Source: JSC-12 sp033764965 | GTDB lineage: Bacteria > Cyanobacteriota > Cyanobacteriia > Leptolyngbyales > Leptolyngbyaceae | Direction of reading: 5' to 3' | DNA: 64,000 nucleotides | Assembly: GCA_033764965.1 (NCBI GenBank) | Contig: JANRIN010000130.1 | Span: forward strand, 1 to 64,000 | In this document: positions 33,863-43,166 of the stretch, piece by piece | Layout: every line of letters begins with the position of its first letter | How positions within the stretch are numbered: the first letter of the stretch is position 1 | Position numbers and translations under genes: made by a program | Notes under the pieces: model-generated | What the model saw: only the letters and a program-made list of their open reading frames with translations | The model's database searches: none | What the model was told of the DNA's origin: nothing

Positions 33863-34303
33863 ATGACCCAAAACGTCACGCAGTGGTTGGATGAAATCAA
33901 AGCACTGAAGCAGCAACTTGCCGATGCGTATCGAGAGCGGGAAGAAGCCTACGCCAGCGCACTCAACTGGCAGCAACGGTACGAAACGGAAGCTCAGCAA
34001 CGGCGAGTAGACACGAATCAGGCAAATCAAACGATCGCAGCATTGCGCCAGGAAAATCAGCAGTTGAAAGGCACGGGGTTTGCAGAGCCAGAACCAGAGA
34101 CAAACCTGGAAAAAATTCAGGCAGTTGTGGAAGGTTTATCGACCGAAGTTGAACTGAGATCGTATTTGATTCAGGCATTGGTGGAGTGCGATCGCTTGCA
34201 ACGAGCACTGGAAACTGAACAAGCAACCCATACTCAAACTCGTAAAAGCTTAACAACGGCGCTGGGTGACGCGATCGATGCCCTCGCCAAAACGAAGAAT
34301 TAG
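33863..34303 (+). CDS. Coiled-coil hypothetical protein, 146 aa
   Basis: The start is ATG 33863, which follows AAGGAG at a good distance; the open frame extends upstream to 33722 but overlaps the protease gene. The protein is almost wholly helical: TQWLDEIKALKQQLADAYRE, TEAQQRRVDTNQANQTIAAL, and a second helical part after a Pro/Glu-rich hinge (LRSYLIQALVECDRLQRALE). Cyanobacteria carry similar small coiled-coil proteins without assigned role. Probably cotranscribed with the protease gene. Confidence 0.7.
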   Translation: MTQNVTQWLDEIKALKQQLADAYREREEAYASALNWQQRYETEAQQRRVDTNQANQTIAALRQENQQLKGTGFAEPEPETNLEKIQAVVEGLSTEVELRSYLIQALVECDRLQRALETEQATHTQTRKSLTTALGDAIDALAKTKN

Positions 34304-34340
34304 GTTTTTAGGTTTTTAGGTTTTTAGGTTTTTAGGTTTT
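34303..34340. repeat. Tandem octamer repeat (GGTTTTTA)
   Basis: Nearly five copies of GGTTTTTA follow directly on the stop codon of the coiled-coil gene, at 34303, 34311, 34319 and 34327, with a partial unit at 34335. Simple tandem repeat, no gene. Confidence 0.9.
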
Positions 34341-34443
34341 ATCACTTTCACCTTCAGCAGACTTTCGCCCTCCACCCACACGGCAATCGCGGGTGGGCAC
34401 TGGGGAGAATCTTTTTCGGAAATTTCCTAGACGCATTGCAGAA

Positions 34444-34950
34444 TTACGTGGAGACAGCAAAAATATCATTGATCCACAAAAACACCACAACTATAGACAC
34501 AGTGTTACTGGTGAAGCAGTAGCAATAGAAGAAGAATAACTGCCTATTAGTTTGATGCTGAGGCACAATCAACCAGATTAATAACCCGATCACAACTGGA
34601 ATTGCCAAAAGAATTGGTACCAGCCAAAAAATACTAACGATTGGCAGCAGGCAACTTGTTACAAGGACTAAGCGGTCAAGTGTTTCAGTTTTTTGCCAAA
34701 AATAAACGGCTCCAAAAATGGACAGCGCCAGCAAGATGGCTAACGGGTATTGATACCCCATAATCGTTTGAATCGAGTCCGGCAGATCAGCCACGGTTTG
34801 AGCCTGATAAACCTCTCTTAAGGGTTTTCCGGTTGGCTCAACTCCAATATCCAGCACAAAGTTGGGGTAGTACCAGATTAAGAAAATACTGGTAGCCACG
34901 ATCGCACTAGCAAAAGCCAGGATCAAGGATTTGGAGAGTAGCAAGTTCAC
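34444..34950 (-). CDS. Four-helix membrane protein, unknown function
   Basis: 168 residues from GTG 34950 (an AAGAGGGATGA sits just upstream). Four hydrophobic segments: LILAFASAIVATSIFLIWYY, YPLAILLALSIFGAVYF, LVLVTSCLLPIVSIFWLVPI with LLAIPVVIGLLIWLIV, and TSNTVSIVVVFLWIND. No conserved motif is recognised. It follows the broken restriction-like gene on the same strand by 27 bases. Confidence 0.6.
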   Translation of the reverse strand: MNLLLSKSLILAFASAIVATSIFLIWYYPNFVLDIGVEPTGKPLREVYQAQTVADLPDSIQTIMGYQYPLAILLALSIFGAVYFWQKTETLDRLVLVTSCLLPIVSIFWLVPILLAIPVVIGLLIWLIVPQHQTNRQLFFFYCYCFTSNTVSIVVVFLWINDIFAVST

Positions 34951-34977
34951 TCATCCCTCTTGTACTTGCTATAAAGT

Positions 34978-35604
34978 CTACTCAACCCCAACCAGGGTTG
35001 CCAGTCGCTTCATGACTTGTAGAATAGTCCCCAAATCGCCGGAATTCTCCAGCACAAATTTTCGCGATCGCCCGTAGTAGGGAAACTCCTGCCGCTCCAG
35101 TTTGAGGAACACAAAGTTACTGCCATTTGTGACCATTCCATAAAGTGAGCGCTGGCTTAAAGGGGTTGCAAGCATATATGCCAACGCCTGCGGAATGCCA
35201 GCCTTCAGCGATAGTTCTGCCCACTTCGACTCAATCACTAAAATCCAAAGCTGTTCCTTGAGCGCGAGAACATCAATTTTTCCACGGATGATCGTATCGC
35301 GATCGATGATTTCAACCTGGGCTTCTGCTTCTGTGCTGATGTAGAACAGGGGGAAAAACAAACCCGCAAGATCGAGCAAAGGCAAAACCACGATAAGGTT
35401 GACTGTATTTTCTAAAATGGAGCGTCGCGCCAGATTTTCAGACGCCCGATCGCACTCGTGCTAGACGCTGTTGTTCTGTCTCTATTAACAGCAGAAGCTC
35501 GTTTCGCCATTCCGAAAAAATGATTCATCGTCAACATGAATCAAGCCAAACTGTTGTTCCAGGTCGTAAAGCGTACCCTTTTCTGCCGAAATTGCTTGTA
35601 CCAT
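34978..35604 (-). pseudogene. Restriction-endonuclease-like protein, two frameshifts
   Basis: The C-terminal frame (34978-35391) reads VLPLLDLAGLFFPLF, IDVLALKEQLWILVIESKWA, QALAYMLATP, YGMVTNGSNFVFLKL, as in the cyanobacterial proteins labelled restriction endonuclease subunit R, a PD-(D/E)XK-type domain (the E-S-K part is visible). The N-terminal part is present but out of frame: from ATG 35604, MVQAISAEKGTLYDLEQQFG, then a shift at the A6 tract 35515-35520, then EWRNELLLLIETEQQRLARV, and a second shift near 35445-35455, then SENLARRSILENTVN. Two frameshifts make it a pseudogene unless they are sequencing errors. Confidence 0.8.
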
Positions 35605-35628
35605 CTCTCCCCTAAACCGACTTCTGCT

Positions 35629-35694
35629 TCATTTGCCTGCATCAAAATGCTTTAGTTCCGGGTCATTCATCGCTGCAAAGTTTTTCTGGCTCAC
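35629..35694 (-). pseudogene. Possible small antitoxin-like (DUF6887) remnant
   Basis: From a GTG at 35694, preceded by GGAGGGG, the frame reads SQKNFAAMNDPELKHFDAG and stops at 35629. The NFxAMxxxEL pattern resembles the start of DUF6887 antitoxin-like proteins, and a one-base shift after ELK gives ILMQANEAEV, a plausible continuation. It lies just upstream of the broken restriction-like gene. Weak evidence. Confidence 0.25.
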
Positions 35695-35698
35695 GGTT

Positions 35699-36523
35699 CT
35701 ACCCCTCCGTCGAAGTATTATACGCCTGCGGTTGATGGAAGTGGTGAATGTCCTGGATGGTCTGTACCCACCCAGCGGCGAGGGATTCCAGAATGCGATC
35801 GCCCTTTTCTTGACTGGCAGTAGTCGGATTGCCCAACACTCCACTGCGGCTGAGGTCGCGAGTCATCCAGGCAAAAGGCAAATTACCCTCCATACTCAGC
35901 AAACTGTTTTCTGGCAAACCGTGGGGATATTCCGCCACTGCCTGATCTAGCTTCACCTGCTCTGGCAAAATCGACAGCAACAGGCTCGTTTCCGCATCGC
36001 CCGCATGGATGCCCAGTTCCAATTCTTTCTCGGTCAGCAACTCCCCAGCAACGTTGGGCACTCGCCAGACAAATAGCGGAAACACCAAAAAATCTTCATG
36101 CTGCTGGTGCAAATCCCGCGCCACAATTTCCATCACTTGCGGCTGTCCACCATGAGCATTCAATAACACCCATTTGCGAAATCCGGCGCGATACAGACTC
36201 TGCCCCACTTCCATCAACAGAGCGATTAAGGTTTGCGCTGTTAGCGTGATCGTGCCGGGAAAGTGCCAGTGTTCGTTGGATTTGCCATAGTACAGGGTCG
36301 GCAGGGCATAGGCAGGAATGGCGCGATCCAAACTATCGAGAGCTTTCCCCAAAACCGACTGAGCGATCGCCGAGTCAACTGCCAGCGGCAAATGCGGGCC
36401 ATGCTGCTCGATCGCGCCGATCGGTTGGATCATCACCACATTATCTTTATCGGGCAGATCTCGAATTTGAGTCCAGGTGAGGTAGGGAAAGTAGCGATCG
36501 GGCGGAATAAAGCCGTGCATCAT
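35699..36523 (-). CDS. Creatininase family amidohydrolase
   Basis: 274 residues. A metal-dependent hydrolase: metal-binding and signature motifs IGAIEQHGPHLPLAVDS, SNEHWHFPGTITL, VLLNAHGGQPQVME and GIHAGDAETSLLL. The family includes creatininase and enzymes acting on cyclic amides (for example, in riboflavin/F420 metabolism and mycofactocin maturation). The substrate here is unknown. It diverges from fabG, with 139 bases between them. Confidence 0.9.
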   Translation of the reverse strand: MMHGFIPPDRYFPYLTWTQIRDLPDKDNVVMIQPIGAIEQHGPHLPLAVDSAIAQSVLGKALDSLDRAIPAYALPTLYYGKSNEHWHFPGTITLTAQTLIALLMEVGQSLYRAGFRKWVLLNAHGGQPQVMEIVARDLHQQHEDFLVFPLFVWRVPNVAGELLTEKELELGIHAGDAETSLLLSILPEQVKLDQAVAEYPHGLPENSLLSMEGNLPFAWMTRDLSRSGVLGNPTTASQEKGDRILESLAAGWVQTIQDIHHFHQPQAYNTSTEG

Positions 36524-36662
36524 AGTATGGGTTGGGAATTAGGAATTAGGGGTTGGGGCGGCGATCGTTGTCATCATAAATAAAATCCCGCCCTGAATGC
36601 GAAACCCGTCCAGGATTCTCGTAAGATGATTGAGCGAGATTTTCAGCGGGAGTTTGGGGACG

Positions 36663-37427
36663 ATGAACGCATTGCCAGCCGAGTTACAGCGACTAAAGGG
36701 AAAGGTAGCCGTCGTCACGGGGGCATCGCGGGGCATTGGGCGAGCCACAGCATTAGCCCTGGCAACAGAAGGGGCAGATGTGGTGGTGAACTATGCCAGT
36801 TCCCAAGCGGCGGCAGAACAAGTAGTGGCTGAAATTGCCGCAATGGACAGTCAGGCGATCGCGCTCCCAGGCGATGTTTCCAAAGCCGATCAGGTCGATC
36901 AGTTGTTCAATGCCGTAATGGAAAAGTGGGGACACATTGATGTGTTAGTGAACAACGCCGGCATCACCCGCGACACTCTTTTACTCCGCATGAAGCCAGA
37001 AGAGTGGCAAGCGGTGATTGACCTCAACCTGACGGGTGTTTTTCTGTGTACCAAAGCCGTCAGCAAAATCATGCTGAAACAAAAATCAGGTCGCATTGTC
37101 AACATCACATCAGTTGCCGGACAAATGGGTAACCCCGGACAAGCCAACTACAGCGCCGCCAAAGCCGGGGTAATTGGGTTCACTCGCACGGTTGCCAAAG
37201 AACTCGCCACCCGCGGAATTACCGTCAATGCAGTCGCCCCCGGATTCATTACCACTGACATGACTGCCGATTTGAAATCAGATGAAATTCTCAAATTCAT
37301 TCCCTTAGGACGCTACGGACACCCCGAAGAAATTGCTGGAATGATTCGCTTCCTGGTAGCCGATCCAGCCGCAGCCTACATCACAGGACAAGTGATGAAC
37401 GTCGATGGTGGCATGGTGATGGCTTAG
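36663..37427 (+). CDS. fabG: 3-oxoacyl-ACP reductase
   Basis: 254 residues. A short-chain dehydrogenase of fatty acid synthesis, reducing 3-oxoacyl-ACP with NADPH. TGASRGIG is the nucleotide-binding motif; VNNAGITRDTLLLRM, NITSVAGQMGNPGQANYSAAKAG with the catalytic Ser, Tyr and Lys, AVAPGFITTDM and TGQVMNVDGGMVM are as expected for FabG. The ATG at 36663 gives the usual length; a start at 36630 is possible. The M20 gene follows on the same strand by 41 bases. Confidence 0.95.
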   Translation: MNALPAELQRLKGKVAVVTGASRGIGRATALALATEGADVVVNYASSQAAAEQVVAEIAAMDSQAIALPGDVSKADQVDQLFNAVMEKWGHIDVLVNNAGITRDTLLLRMKPEEWQAVIDLNLTGVFLCTKAVSKIMLKQKSGRIVNITSVAGQMGNPGQANYSAAKAGVIGFTRTVAKELATRGITVNAVAPGFITTDMTADLKSDEILKFIPLGRYGHPEEIAGMIRFLVADPAAAYITGQVMNVDGGMVMA

Positions 37428-37468
37428 TTCCTTAACAAACCTTATGATGAGGTTAAGTACAACAGCCT

Positions 37469-38689
37469 TTGCCCATGTTGAGCCGAATTAAAGACCTTGC
37501 CGCCAATCTTGCACCCCGTTTGATTGAGATTCGTCGCCATCTCCACAGTCATCCAGAACTCAGTGGACAGGAATACCAAACGGCAGTGTATGTGGCAGGG
37601 GTATTGTCTACCTGTGGGCTACAGGTGAAAGAAAATGTTGGCAAAATTGGGGTCGTTGGTGAACTGGCAGGAGGGGGAGAAGATCCTCGAATGCTGGCAA
37701 TTCGAACTGATATGGATGCGTTGCCGATTCAAGAGCGCACCGGACTGGAGTTTGCATCCCGACAACCAGGCATCATGCACGCCTGCGGGCACGATGTTCA
37801 CACGACGGTTGGGCTGGGCACAGCAATGGTGCTGGCTCAGTTAGGAGAATCACTCCCTGGAAAAGTGCGGTTTTTGTTCCAACCTGCGGAAGAAGTGGCA
37901 CAGGGGGCACATTGGATGGTGAAGGATGGGGTGATGGAGGGAGTATCCAGCATTCTGTCGGTTCATGTCTTTCCGTCGATTCCGGCAGGCGTAGTGGGAA
38001 TTCGCTATGGAGCCTTGACTGCCGCTGCCGATGATTTGGAGATCACGATTACGGGAGAGTCTGGACATGGTGCCCGTCCGCACGAAGCCGTGGATGCCAT
38101 TTGGATCGCGGCTCAGGTGATCACGACGCTGCAACAAGCCATTAGCCGAACTCAAAATCCACTGCATCCAGTCGTGCTGACGATCGGGCAAATGAGTGGC
38201 GGACGGGCACCTAACGTGATTGCCGATCGCGTGAGATTACTAGGCACCGTGCGATCGCTCCATCCCGAAACCAGCCGCACCTTGCCAGAGTGGATTGAGC
38301 AAATCGTGGCTGGAGTCTGCAAACCTTACGGCGCTCAGTACGAGATCGATTATCGTCGGGGGGTGCCCTCGGTACAAAATGACATTACCCTGACTCAACT
38401 GCTGGAAAGTGCTGCCGAAGAAGCCTGGGGACGAGGCAGAATTCAAATGATTGAGGAGCCTTCTCTGGGTGCGGAAGATTTTTCAGTCTATCTGCAATAT
38501 GCCCCCGGTAGTATGTTTCGATTAGGAGTGGGCTTTCGCGATCGGCGCAACTACTCCCTGCATCATCCCCAGTTTGAAGTGGATGAGACTGCGATCGTCA
38601 CTGGCGTTGTCACCCTCGCCCACGCCGCTTACAAATATTGGCACCAATCTCAACCCTTGTTGATGGCTTCTAAAATAGGTGAACTTTAA
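37469..38689 (+). CDS. M20 family amidohydrolase
   Basis: 406 residues. Metal-dependent peptidase/amidohydrolase of the hippurate hydrolase / N-acyl amino acid hydrolase type: RRHLHSHPELSGQEYQT, RTDMDALPIQE, MHACGHDVHTTVGLG, FQPAEEVAQGAHWM with the Glu pair, GESGHGARPHEAVDAI, and GAEDFSVYLQ. The substrate may be an N-acyl amino acid, IAA conjugate or similar; context does not settle it. Lies downstream of fabG, possibly in the same transcript. Confidence 0.9.
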   Translation: MPMLSRIKDLAANLAPRLIEIRRHLHSHPELSGQEYQTAVYVAGVLSTCGLQVKENVGKIGVVGELAGGGEDPRMLAIRTDMDALPIQERTGLEFASRQPGIMHACGHDVHTTVGLGTAMVLAQLGESLPGKVRFLFQPAEEVAQGAHWMVKDGVMEGVSSILSVHVFPSIPAGVVGIRYGALTAAADDLEITITGESGHGARPHEAVDAIWIAAQVITTLQQAISRTQNPLHPVVLTIGQMSGGRAPNVIADRVRLLGTVRSLHPETSRTLPEWIEQIVAGVCKPYGAQYEIDYRRGVPSVQNDITLTQLLESAAEEAWGRGRIQMIEEPSLGAEDFSVYLQYAPGSMFRLGVGFRDRRNYSLHHPQFEVDETAIVTGVVTLAHAAYKYWHQSQPLLMASKIGEL

Positions 38690-38931
38690 CCCAGCAACCC
38701 CCTAAAGTTGCGTGCCGCACCCATATTGCGACGCAGCCCCCCACAGCTTATATCTTCAAAGTGATTGAATTCAATGCTTGAACTCCTGAATGTTCCGACC
38801 AAAGCGATCATCTTTCAACTTTTTCCTGGATAAGATGTAGATTCGAGAAAAATTTAGGGAAATTTTAAGTAATGGCACTGATGAAAGACGGATTTGGAGC
38901 AGGGTAGAGAAGATTGAGATAGGTGAAATCA

Positions 38932-41907
38932 ATGAGTTTGAGTAACCGTGACTGGGAAAAAATAGCGCTTCAGACGGGCGATCGCGGCTTTCGCTCACTC
39001 ATTGAAAATGCCACGGATATTATTGTGGTTTTAGATGAGAATGGAGTTTTTCAATACTCTAGCCCTTCTGCCGAAAGAGTCCTGGGCTATCGCCTGGAAG
39101 ATGTTGTGGGGCGGCTGGCATCGGAGTTAGTCCATCCCGACGACATCTTTACTGTCATGACCGTGCTGCGAAACTGCATTGAAAATCCCGGCGTGAGCCA
39201 GCCCGTGATCGAATATCGGGTACGGCATCGGAGTGGTTGTTGGCGATCGTTTGAAGCCGTTGCCACAAATTTATTGCACGATCCAGCGATTCGGGGAGTT
39301 GTGGTCAACTGCCACGATATTACAGATCGTAAACAAGTTGAAGAAGCCCTCCGAGCCGCGAATCAGCAAATTAGTAGCATCTTGGAAAGCATCGCTGACG
39401 CATTTATTTCGATTAATCGAGACTGGCAGTTTACCTACCTCAACTATCGCGCTACCCAACTGTTTGATTGCACTCCAGAGCAAGTGTTGCAGAGAAACCT
39501 CTGGGACTTGTTTCCCGATTTGCTCGCAACGGCGTTGGAACGGGAAAGTCGGCGAGCGATCGAGCTGCAAACCCCCGCCACGTTCGAAGAGTTCTATCCT
39601 GAATTCAAATCCTGGTTTGAAGTTCGCATCTTTCCCTCCACCGATGGCTTATCCATCTTCCTGGTAGACATTTCAGAGCGGCGACAATCCCAGGCAGAAC
39701 TGTTGGAAATGAGTACAGCCCTGGGGAATGCCGTAGAAGGGATCGCCCGCCTGGATATGTCTGGACGTTACATTGCCCTCAACCGTGCCTATGCCGAAGC
39801 CCTCGGTTATGAACAGGCGGAGATGATTGGGATGGAGTGGACGCAAACCGTGCATCCCGAAGATGTTGCCATCATCCAGGAAGGGCAACATCGCATGGTG
39901 ACAGAAGGCAAATCGGAGGTTGAAGTTCGAGCGCTGCGGAAAGATGGCTCTATCTTCTACAAAGAAATCATGATGGTTGCCGCCTACGACTGGTACGACC
40001 AATTCATTGGACACCACTGCTTCACACGAGATATCTCAGAGCGCAAGCTGGCAGAAGTGGCGCTGCGGCACCAGGCAGATCAAGAACGCTTAATGGCAGA
40101 TTTGGCTCGTCTTTCAGCCGGAATCGCCCACCGTATTCGCCAGTCTTTAGAGTTAGAGGAAATTTTAAATACCACCGTGTCCGAGGTGCGACAGTTCCTT
40201 AAGACCGATCGAGTTGTGATTTATCACTGTGAGGGCAGCGACTTTAGAGTGGTTCTGGCGGAATCTGTGCAACCGGGCTATGCTTCGATTTTGGGATTGC
40301 AGGTTCAAGACGAATCCTTCACCCAGCGATACAATCCCTACACCTACGGGCAGAATATCGTGGTGGATGACCTGCAAAATCTACAAGCTCCCCCAGAGTT
40401 TCAGGACTTTCTGCTGCAACGACAGGTTAAAGCGTTTCTAGCTGTCCCCATCCTGCAAGGCAATGAGTTATGGGGGACTTTAGTTGCCCATCAATGCTCC
40501 GCCCCTCGGCATTGGGAGACTTACGAGGTTGGCTTACTGGAGCAACTGGCGATTCAAGTGGCGATCGCCATTCAGCAATCGGATTTATACCGCCAGGTGC
40601 AACAACTCAATGCCAACTTAGAACTTCAAGTGCAGGAGCGCACAACCCAGCTAGAGCAAGCATTGCATTACGAGGCAACCCTGAAACGGATTACGGATTC
40701 AGTGCGCGATAGTTTGGATGAAGATCAAATCTTGCAAAATGCGGTTCAGGAACTGGCGTTGGGCTTGGATGTAGCGTGCTGTGACTCAGGCATTTATGAC
40801 CTGGAGCGGCACATTTCAATGATTCGATATGAGTACACCCGATCGAACATTTCTACCTCCAAAGGCACAAAAATTCAAATGCAAGATTACCAGGATTTAT
40901 ACGATCAAATCCTGCAGCGAGGTAGCTACTTTCAGTTTTGCCGCTCAATGGATACAAATCACCGTCCCCCAGAAACACTACGGACAGCCCTGGTTTGCCC
41001 AATTGTGGATGATCAGGGGGTGATGGGGGATTTGTGGTTATTTCGGGAGGCAGGAGAGACGTTCTCTGAATTAGAAATTCGGCTGGTGGAGCAAGTTGCT
41101 AACCAATGTGCGATCGCCATCCGTCAAGCACGGCTCTATCAGGCAACTCAGGCTCAAGTCACAGCGCTGGAAGAGCTAAATCAGCTTAAGGATGACTTCC
41201 TCAGCACCGTTTCCCACGAACTGCGAACGCCCATGTCCAACATGAAGATGGCGATTCATATGTTGAAAAATATCAACACCCCAGAACGGCAGCAACAGTA
41301 TCTCAACATTCTGCAAGCGGAGTGTGTCCGAGAGATTGAATTAATTAACGACTTACTGGATTTACAACGGCTGGAAGCCTCTTCCTACTTGTTGTCGTTA
41401 GACACCATTCCCCTACAAGAATGTGTGACAAATTTGGTAGAACCTTTTTACTCGCGCACTCAAGATCGGCACCAAACCCTCCAGGTCAACACCCCTTCAA
41501 CGCCAATTCATATCACCAGCGATCGCCCCACCTTGGAGCGCGTACTGGCTGAACTCCTCAACAACGCCTGCAAATACACACCACCAGAAGGAAAAATAAT
41601 TCTGAGCGTTGAACACGACTCTGTGCCAACGCAGGACAATCCGACCTTTATCCTATTTAAAGTTTGTAACCAGGCAGAAATTCCGAAATCTGACCTGGAG
41701 CGAATTTTTGATAAGTTTTATCGCGTGCCCAATGGCGATCGCTGGAAACAGGGGGGCACAGGGCTGGGGTTGGCTTTAGTCCAGCGGCTGGTCGTTGAAT
41801 TAGGGGGAACGATCAGCGTTATCAGTGCAGACGGTTGGACGACGTTTACAGTGAACCTGCCTGGGGTTGCGTCTGCTAATACATCCGTAGTTTCTCTGAG
41901 ATCATGA
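38932..41907 (+). CDS. PAS/GAF-containing sensor histidine kinase
   Basis: About 991 residues from ATG 38932. Domains in order: PAS (FRSLIENATDIIVVLDENGV), PAS (SILESIADAFISINRDWQFT), PAS (TALGNAVEGIARLDMSGRYI) with PAC, GAF (ILNTTVSEVRQFLKTDRVVI), a coiled coil, a second GAF-like part (RITDSVRDSLDEDQILQNAV), then HisKA with STVSHELRTPMSN and HATPase with ELLNNACKYTPPEGK and GGTGLGLALVQRLV. The GAF domain has the CSAPRHWE motif of phytochrome-type kinases, but I see no chromophore-binding Cys, so light sensing is unlikely. No TM; cytosolic. No response regulator is adjacent. Confidence 0.92.
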   Translation: MSLSNRDWEKIALQTGDRGFRSLIENATDIIVVLDENGVFQYSSPSAERVLGYRLEDVVGRLASELVHPDDIFTVMTVLRNCIENPGVSQPVIEYRVRHRSGCWRSFEAVATNLLHDPAIRGVVVNCHDITDRKQVEEALRAANQQISSILESIADAFISINRDWQFTYLNYRATQLFDCTPEQVLQRNLWDLFPDLLATALERESRRAIELQTPATFEEFYPEFKSWFEVRIFPSTDGLSIFLVDISERRQSQAELLEMSTALGNAVEGIARLDMSGRYIALNRAYAEALGYEQAEMIGMEWTQTVHPEDVAIIQEGQHRMVTEGKSEVEVRALRKDGSIFYKEIMMVAAYDWYDQFIGHHCFTRDISERKLAEVALRHQADQERLMADLARLSAGIAHRIRQSLELEEILNTTVSEVRQFLKTDRVVIYHCEGSDFRVVLAESVQPGYASILGLQVQDESFTQRYNPYTYGQNIVVDDLQNLQAPPEFQDFLLQRQVKAFLAVPILQGNELWGTLVAHQCSAPRHWETYEVGLLEQLAIQVAIAIQQSDLYRQVQQLNANLELQVQERTTQLEQALHYEATLKRITDSVRDSLDEDQILQNAVQELALGLDVACCDSGIYDLERHISMIRYEYTRSNISTSKGTKIQMQDYQDLYDQILQRGSYFQFCRSMDTNHRPPETLRTALVCPIVDDQGVMGDLWLFREAGETFSELEIRLVEQVANQCAIAIRQARLYQATQAQVTALEELNQLKDDFLSTVSHELRTPMSNMKMAIHMLKNINTPERQQQYLNILQAECVREIELINDLLDLQRLEASSYLLSLDTIPLQECVTNLVEPFYSRTQDRHQTLQVNTPSTPIHITSDRPTLERVLAELLNNACKYTPPEGKIILSVEHDSVPTQDNPTFILFKVCNQAEIPKSDLERIFDKFYRVPNGDRWKQGGTGLGLALVQRLVVELGGTISVISADGWTTFTVNLPGVASANTSVVSLRS

Positions 41908-41968
41908 AGAAGGGGGATTCGAATTTCATGAGTTTCACCGTAGGGTCATAGAGTATTTCTCCGATTAA

Positions 41969-42319
41969 ATGCAACATATGCTTTCAAAGGAAAAACTCAT
42001 GGTATCTCACCTGACTCATGAAGACCTCTTAATTCTTGAAATGCAACGCCTTGAGCGCTTCCGCTCACTGTTTGCTGATGCACTCTCTCTGTGCTTTCTT
42101 CACCTCGATCGAGGCAACGAACTCAAAATTCACTGCTCAGAACCGTGGCTAGTCGATCTGCTGCTGCATAAAATTGAACCGCTTTGCGCCTCTGCCTGGA
42201 TTGTCGTAGGTGCCGATCAGCTATCAATTTACTACGCGCAAGAAGAAATTTACATCGCTCCAACGCGGACTCAAAGCAAGCGTTCTCGGCGTTCTGTGAA
42301 TTCTCGCATCCTGCATTAA
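41969..42319 (+). CDS. Small hypothetical protein, 116 aa
   Basis: No family is recognised. From ATG 41969 (other Mets at 41978 and 41999) it reads VSHLTHEDLLILEMQRLERF, a helical start, then SLCFLHLDRGNELKIHC and a basic tail (TRTQSKRSRRSVNSR). It could be a small regulatory or nucleic-acid-associated protein, but nothing shows it. The following 292 bases hold no gene; they contain a short inverted repeat (ACAGTT/AACTGT at 42515-42537). Confidence 0.5.
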   Translation: MQHMLSKEKLMVSHLTHEDLLILEMQRLERFRSLFADALSLCFLHLDRGNELKIHCSEPWLVDLLLHKIEPLCASAWIVVGADQLSIYYAQEEIYIAPTRTQSKRSRRSVNSRILH

Positions 42320-42611
42320 GGCTTTTATTTAGTAAGAAATCATTTAAATTAGCTGTTCACTTGTTGGATAAGAGTAGAATTCATCAAGCTTTGTTTGGAG
42401 AGTTGAGTGGTTGAGATGCCTCGAAGTGAGTAATTTGCTTTGTAGAGCTAATCACCGGCAAGCTGCAAACAAGGATCTACCCAATTGATGACAAACAACA
42501 CGTTTTAGATCAGTACAGTTATAGTTAATTGAACTGTTTCATCTGTTGTCAAAATTCTTGTTCGACCGTTCTTAGTCGGCGAACCCAGGTTGTTACTCCC
42601 AGGTTATAGCT

Positions 42612-43067
42612 ATGAATCCTGACGTTAAAGAATCTGAAATGCCAACTGTTAGCGCACCCGATTTCGCGGAGCCTGCCCTGCCTCCAGTGGAAGGAACGAA
42701 TGAACCCCTGCTCCTCCCGCCTCAAGACACAAACACCACCAACGAGCAGGTTGCTCAATACGTAGAACGCTTTAAAGCAGTGTTGTCTAGCTTGCCTGAA
42801 TATATTTCCGATTTCTTCAGCGAGTACAAGCGTCCGCTGATCGTTCTAGGGTTGATTTTTGGCGGATTTGTTACCTTTAAGCTGACCTTTGCCCTTTTGG
42901 ATGCTGTTGATGACATTCCTCTGTTAGCTCCCACCTTTGAGCTAATTGGATTTGGTTATACAGCTTGGTTTGTTTATCGCTACTTGCTTAAAGCCTCTAG
43001 CCGTCAAGAGCTAGCGAAGGAAGTCGGAGATTTGAAAAACCAGATCATTGGTGGCTTGCCAAAGTAA
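42612..43067 (+). CDS. CAAD-domain protein
   Basis: 151 residues. A Pro/Glu/Thr-rich N-terminal part of about 45 residues is followed by a CAAD (cyanobacterial aminoacyl-tRNA synthetase appended) domain: ERFKAVLSSLPEYISDFFSE, two TM helices (LIVLGLIFGGFVTFKLTFAL, LLAPTFELIGFGYTAWFVY) and LKNQIIGG. CAAD domains anchor proteins to the thylakoid membrane; stand-alone CAAD proteins relate to plastid CURT1 thylakoid-curvature proteins. Here it stands alone, so a membrane-shaping role is reasonable, by homology. Confidence 0.9.
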   Translation: MNPDVKESEMPTVSAPDFAEPALPPVEGTNEPLLLPPQDTNTTNEQVAQYVERFKAVLSSLPEYISDFFSEYKRPLIVLGLIFGGFVTFKLTFALLDAVDDIPLLAPTFELIGFGYTAWFVYRYLLKASSRQELAKEVGDLKNQIIGGLPK

Positions 43068-43093
43068 GTGAGTGGGTAGGTGAATGATGTGAT

Positions 43094-43120
43094 CAACCAC
43101 TGCCAAAGGTGCAGTGGTTG
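43094..43120. terminator. Hairpin between CAAD and ftsE-like genes
   Basis: A perfect 10-base stem CAACCACTGC / GCAGTGGTTG with a seven-base loop, between two convergent genes. There is no T run, so it may be a rho-independent terminator only in a weak sense. Confidence 0.5.
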
Positions 43121-43166
43121 AGTAGATGAAGTTTTGGTTCGCCCACCTACCCCACCCATTCCCTAC

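Noticed and set aside
38932..41907. The GAF-bearing kinase as a phytochrome or cyanobacteriochrome
   Set aside because: No bilin-binding Cys (CxH or similar) was found in the GAF domain.
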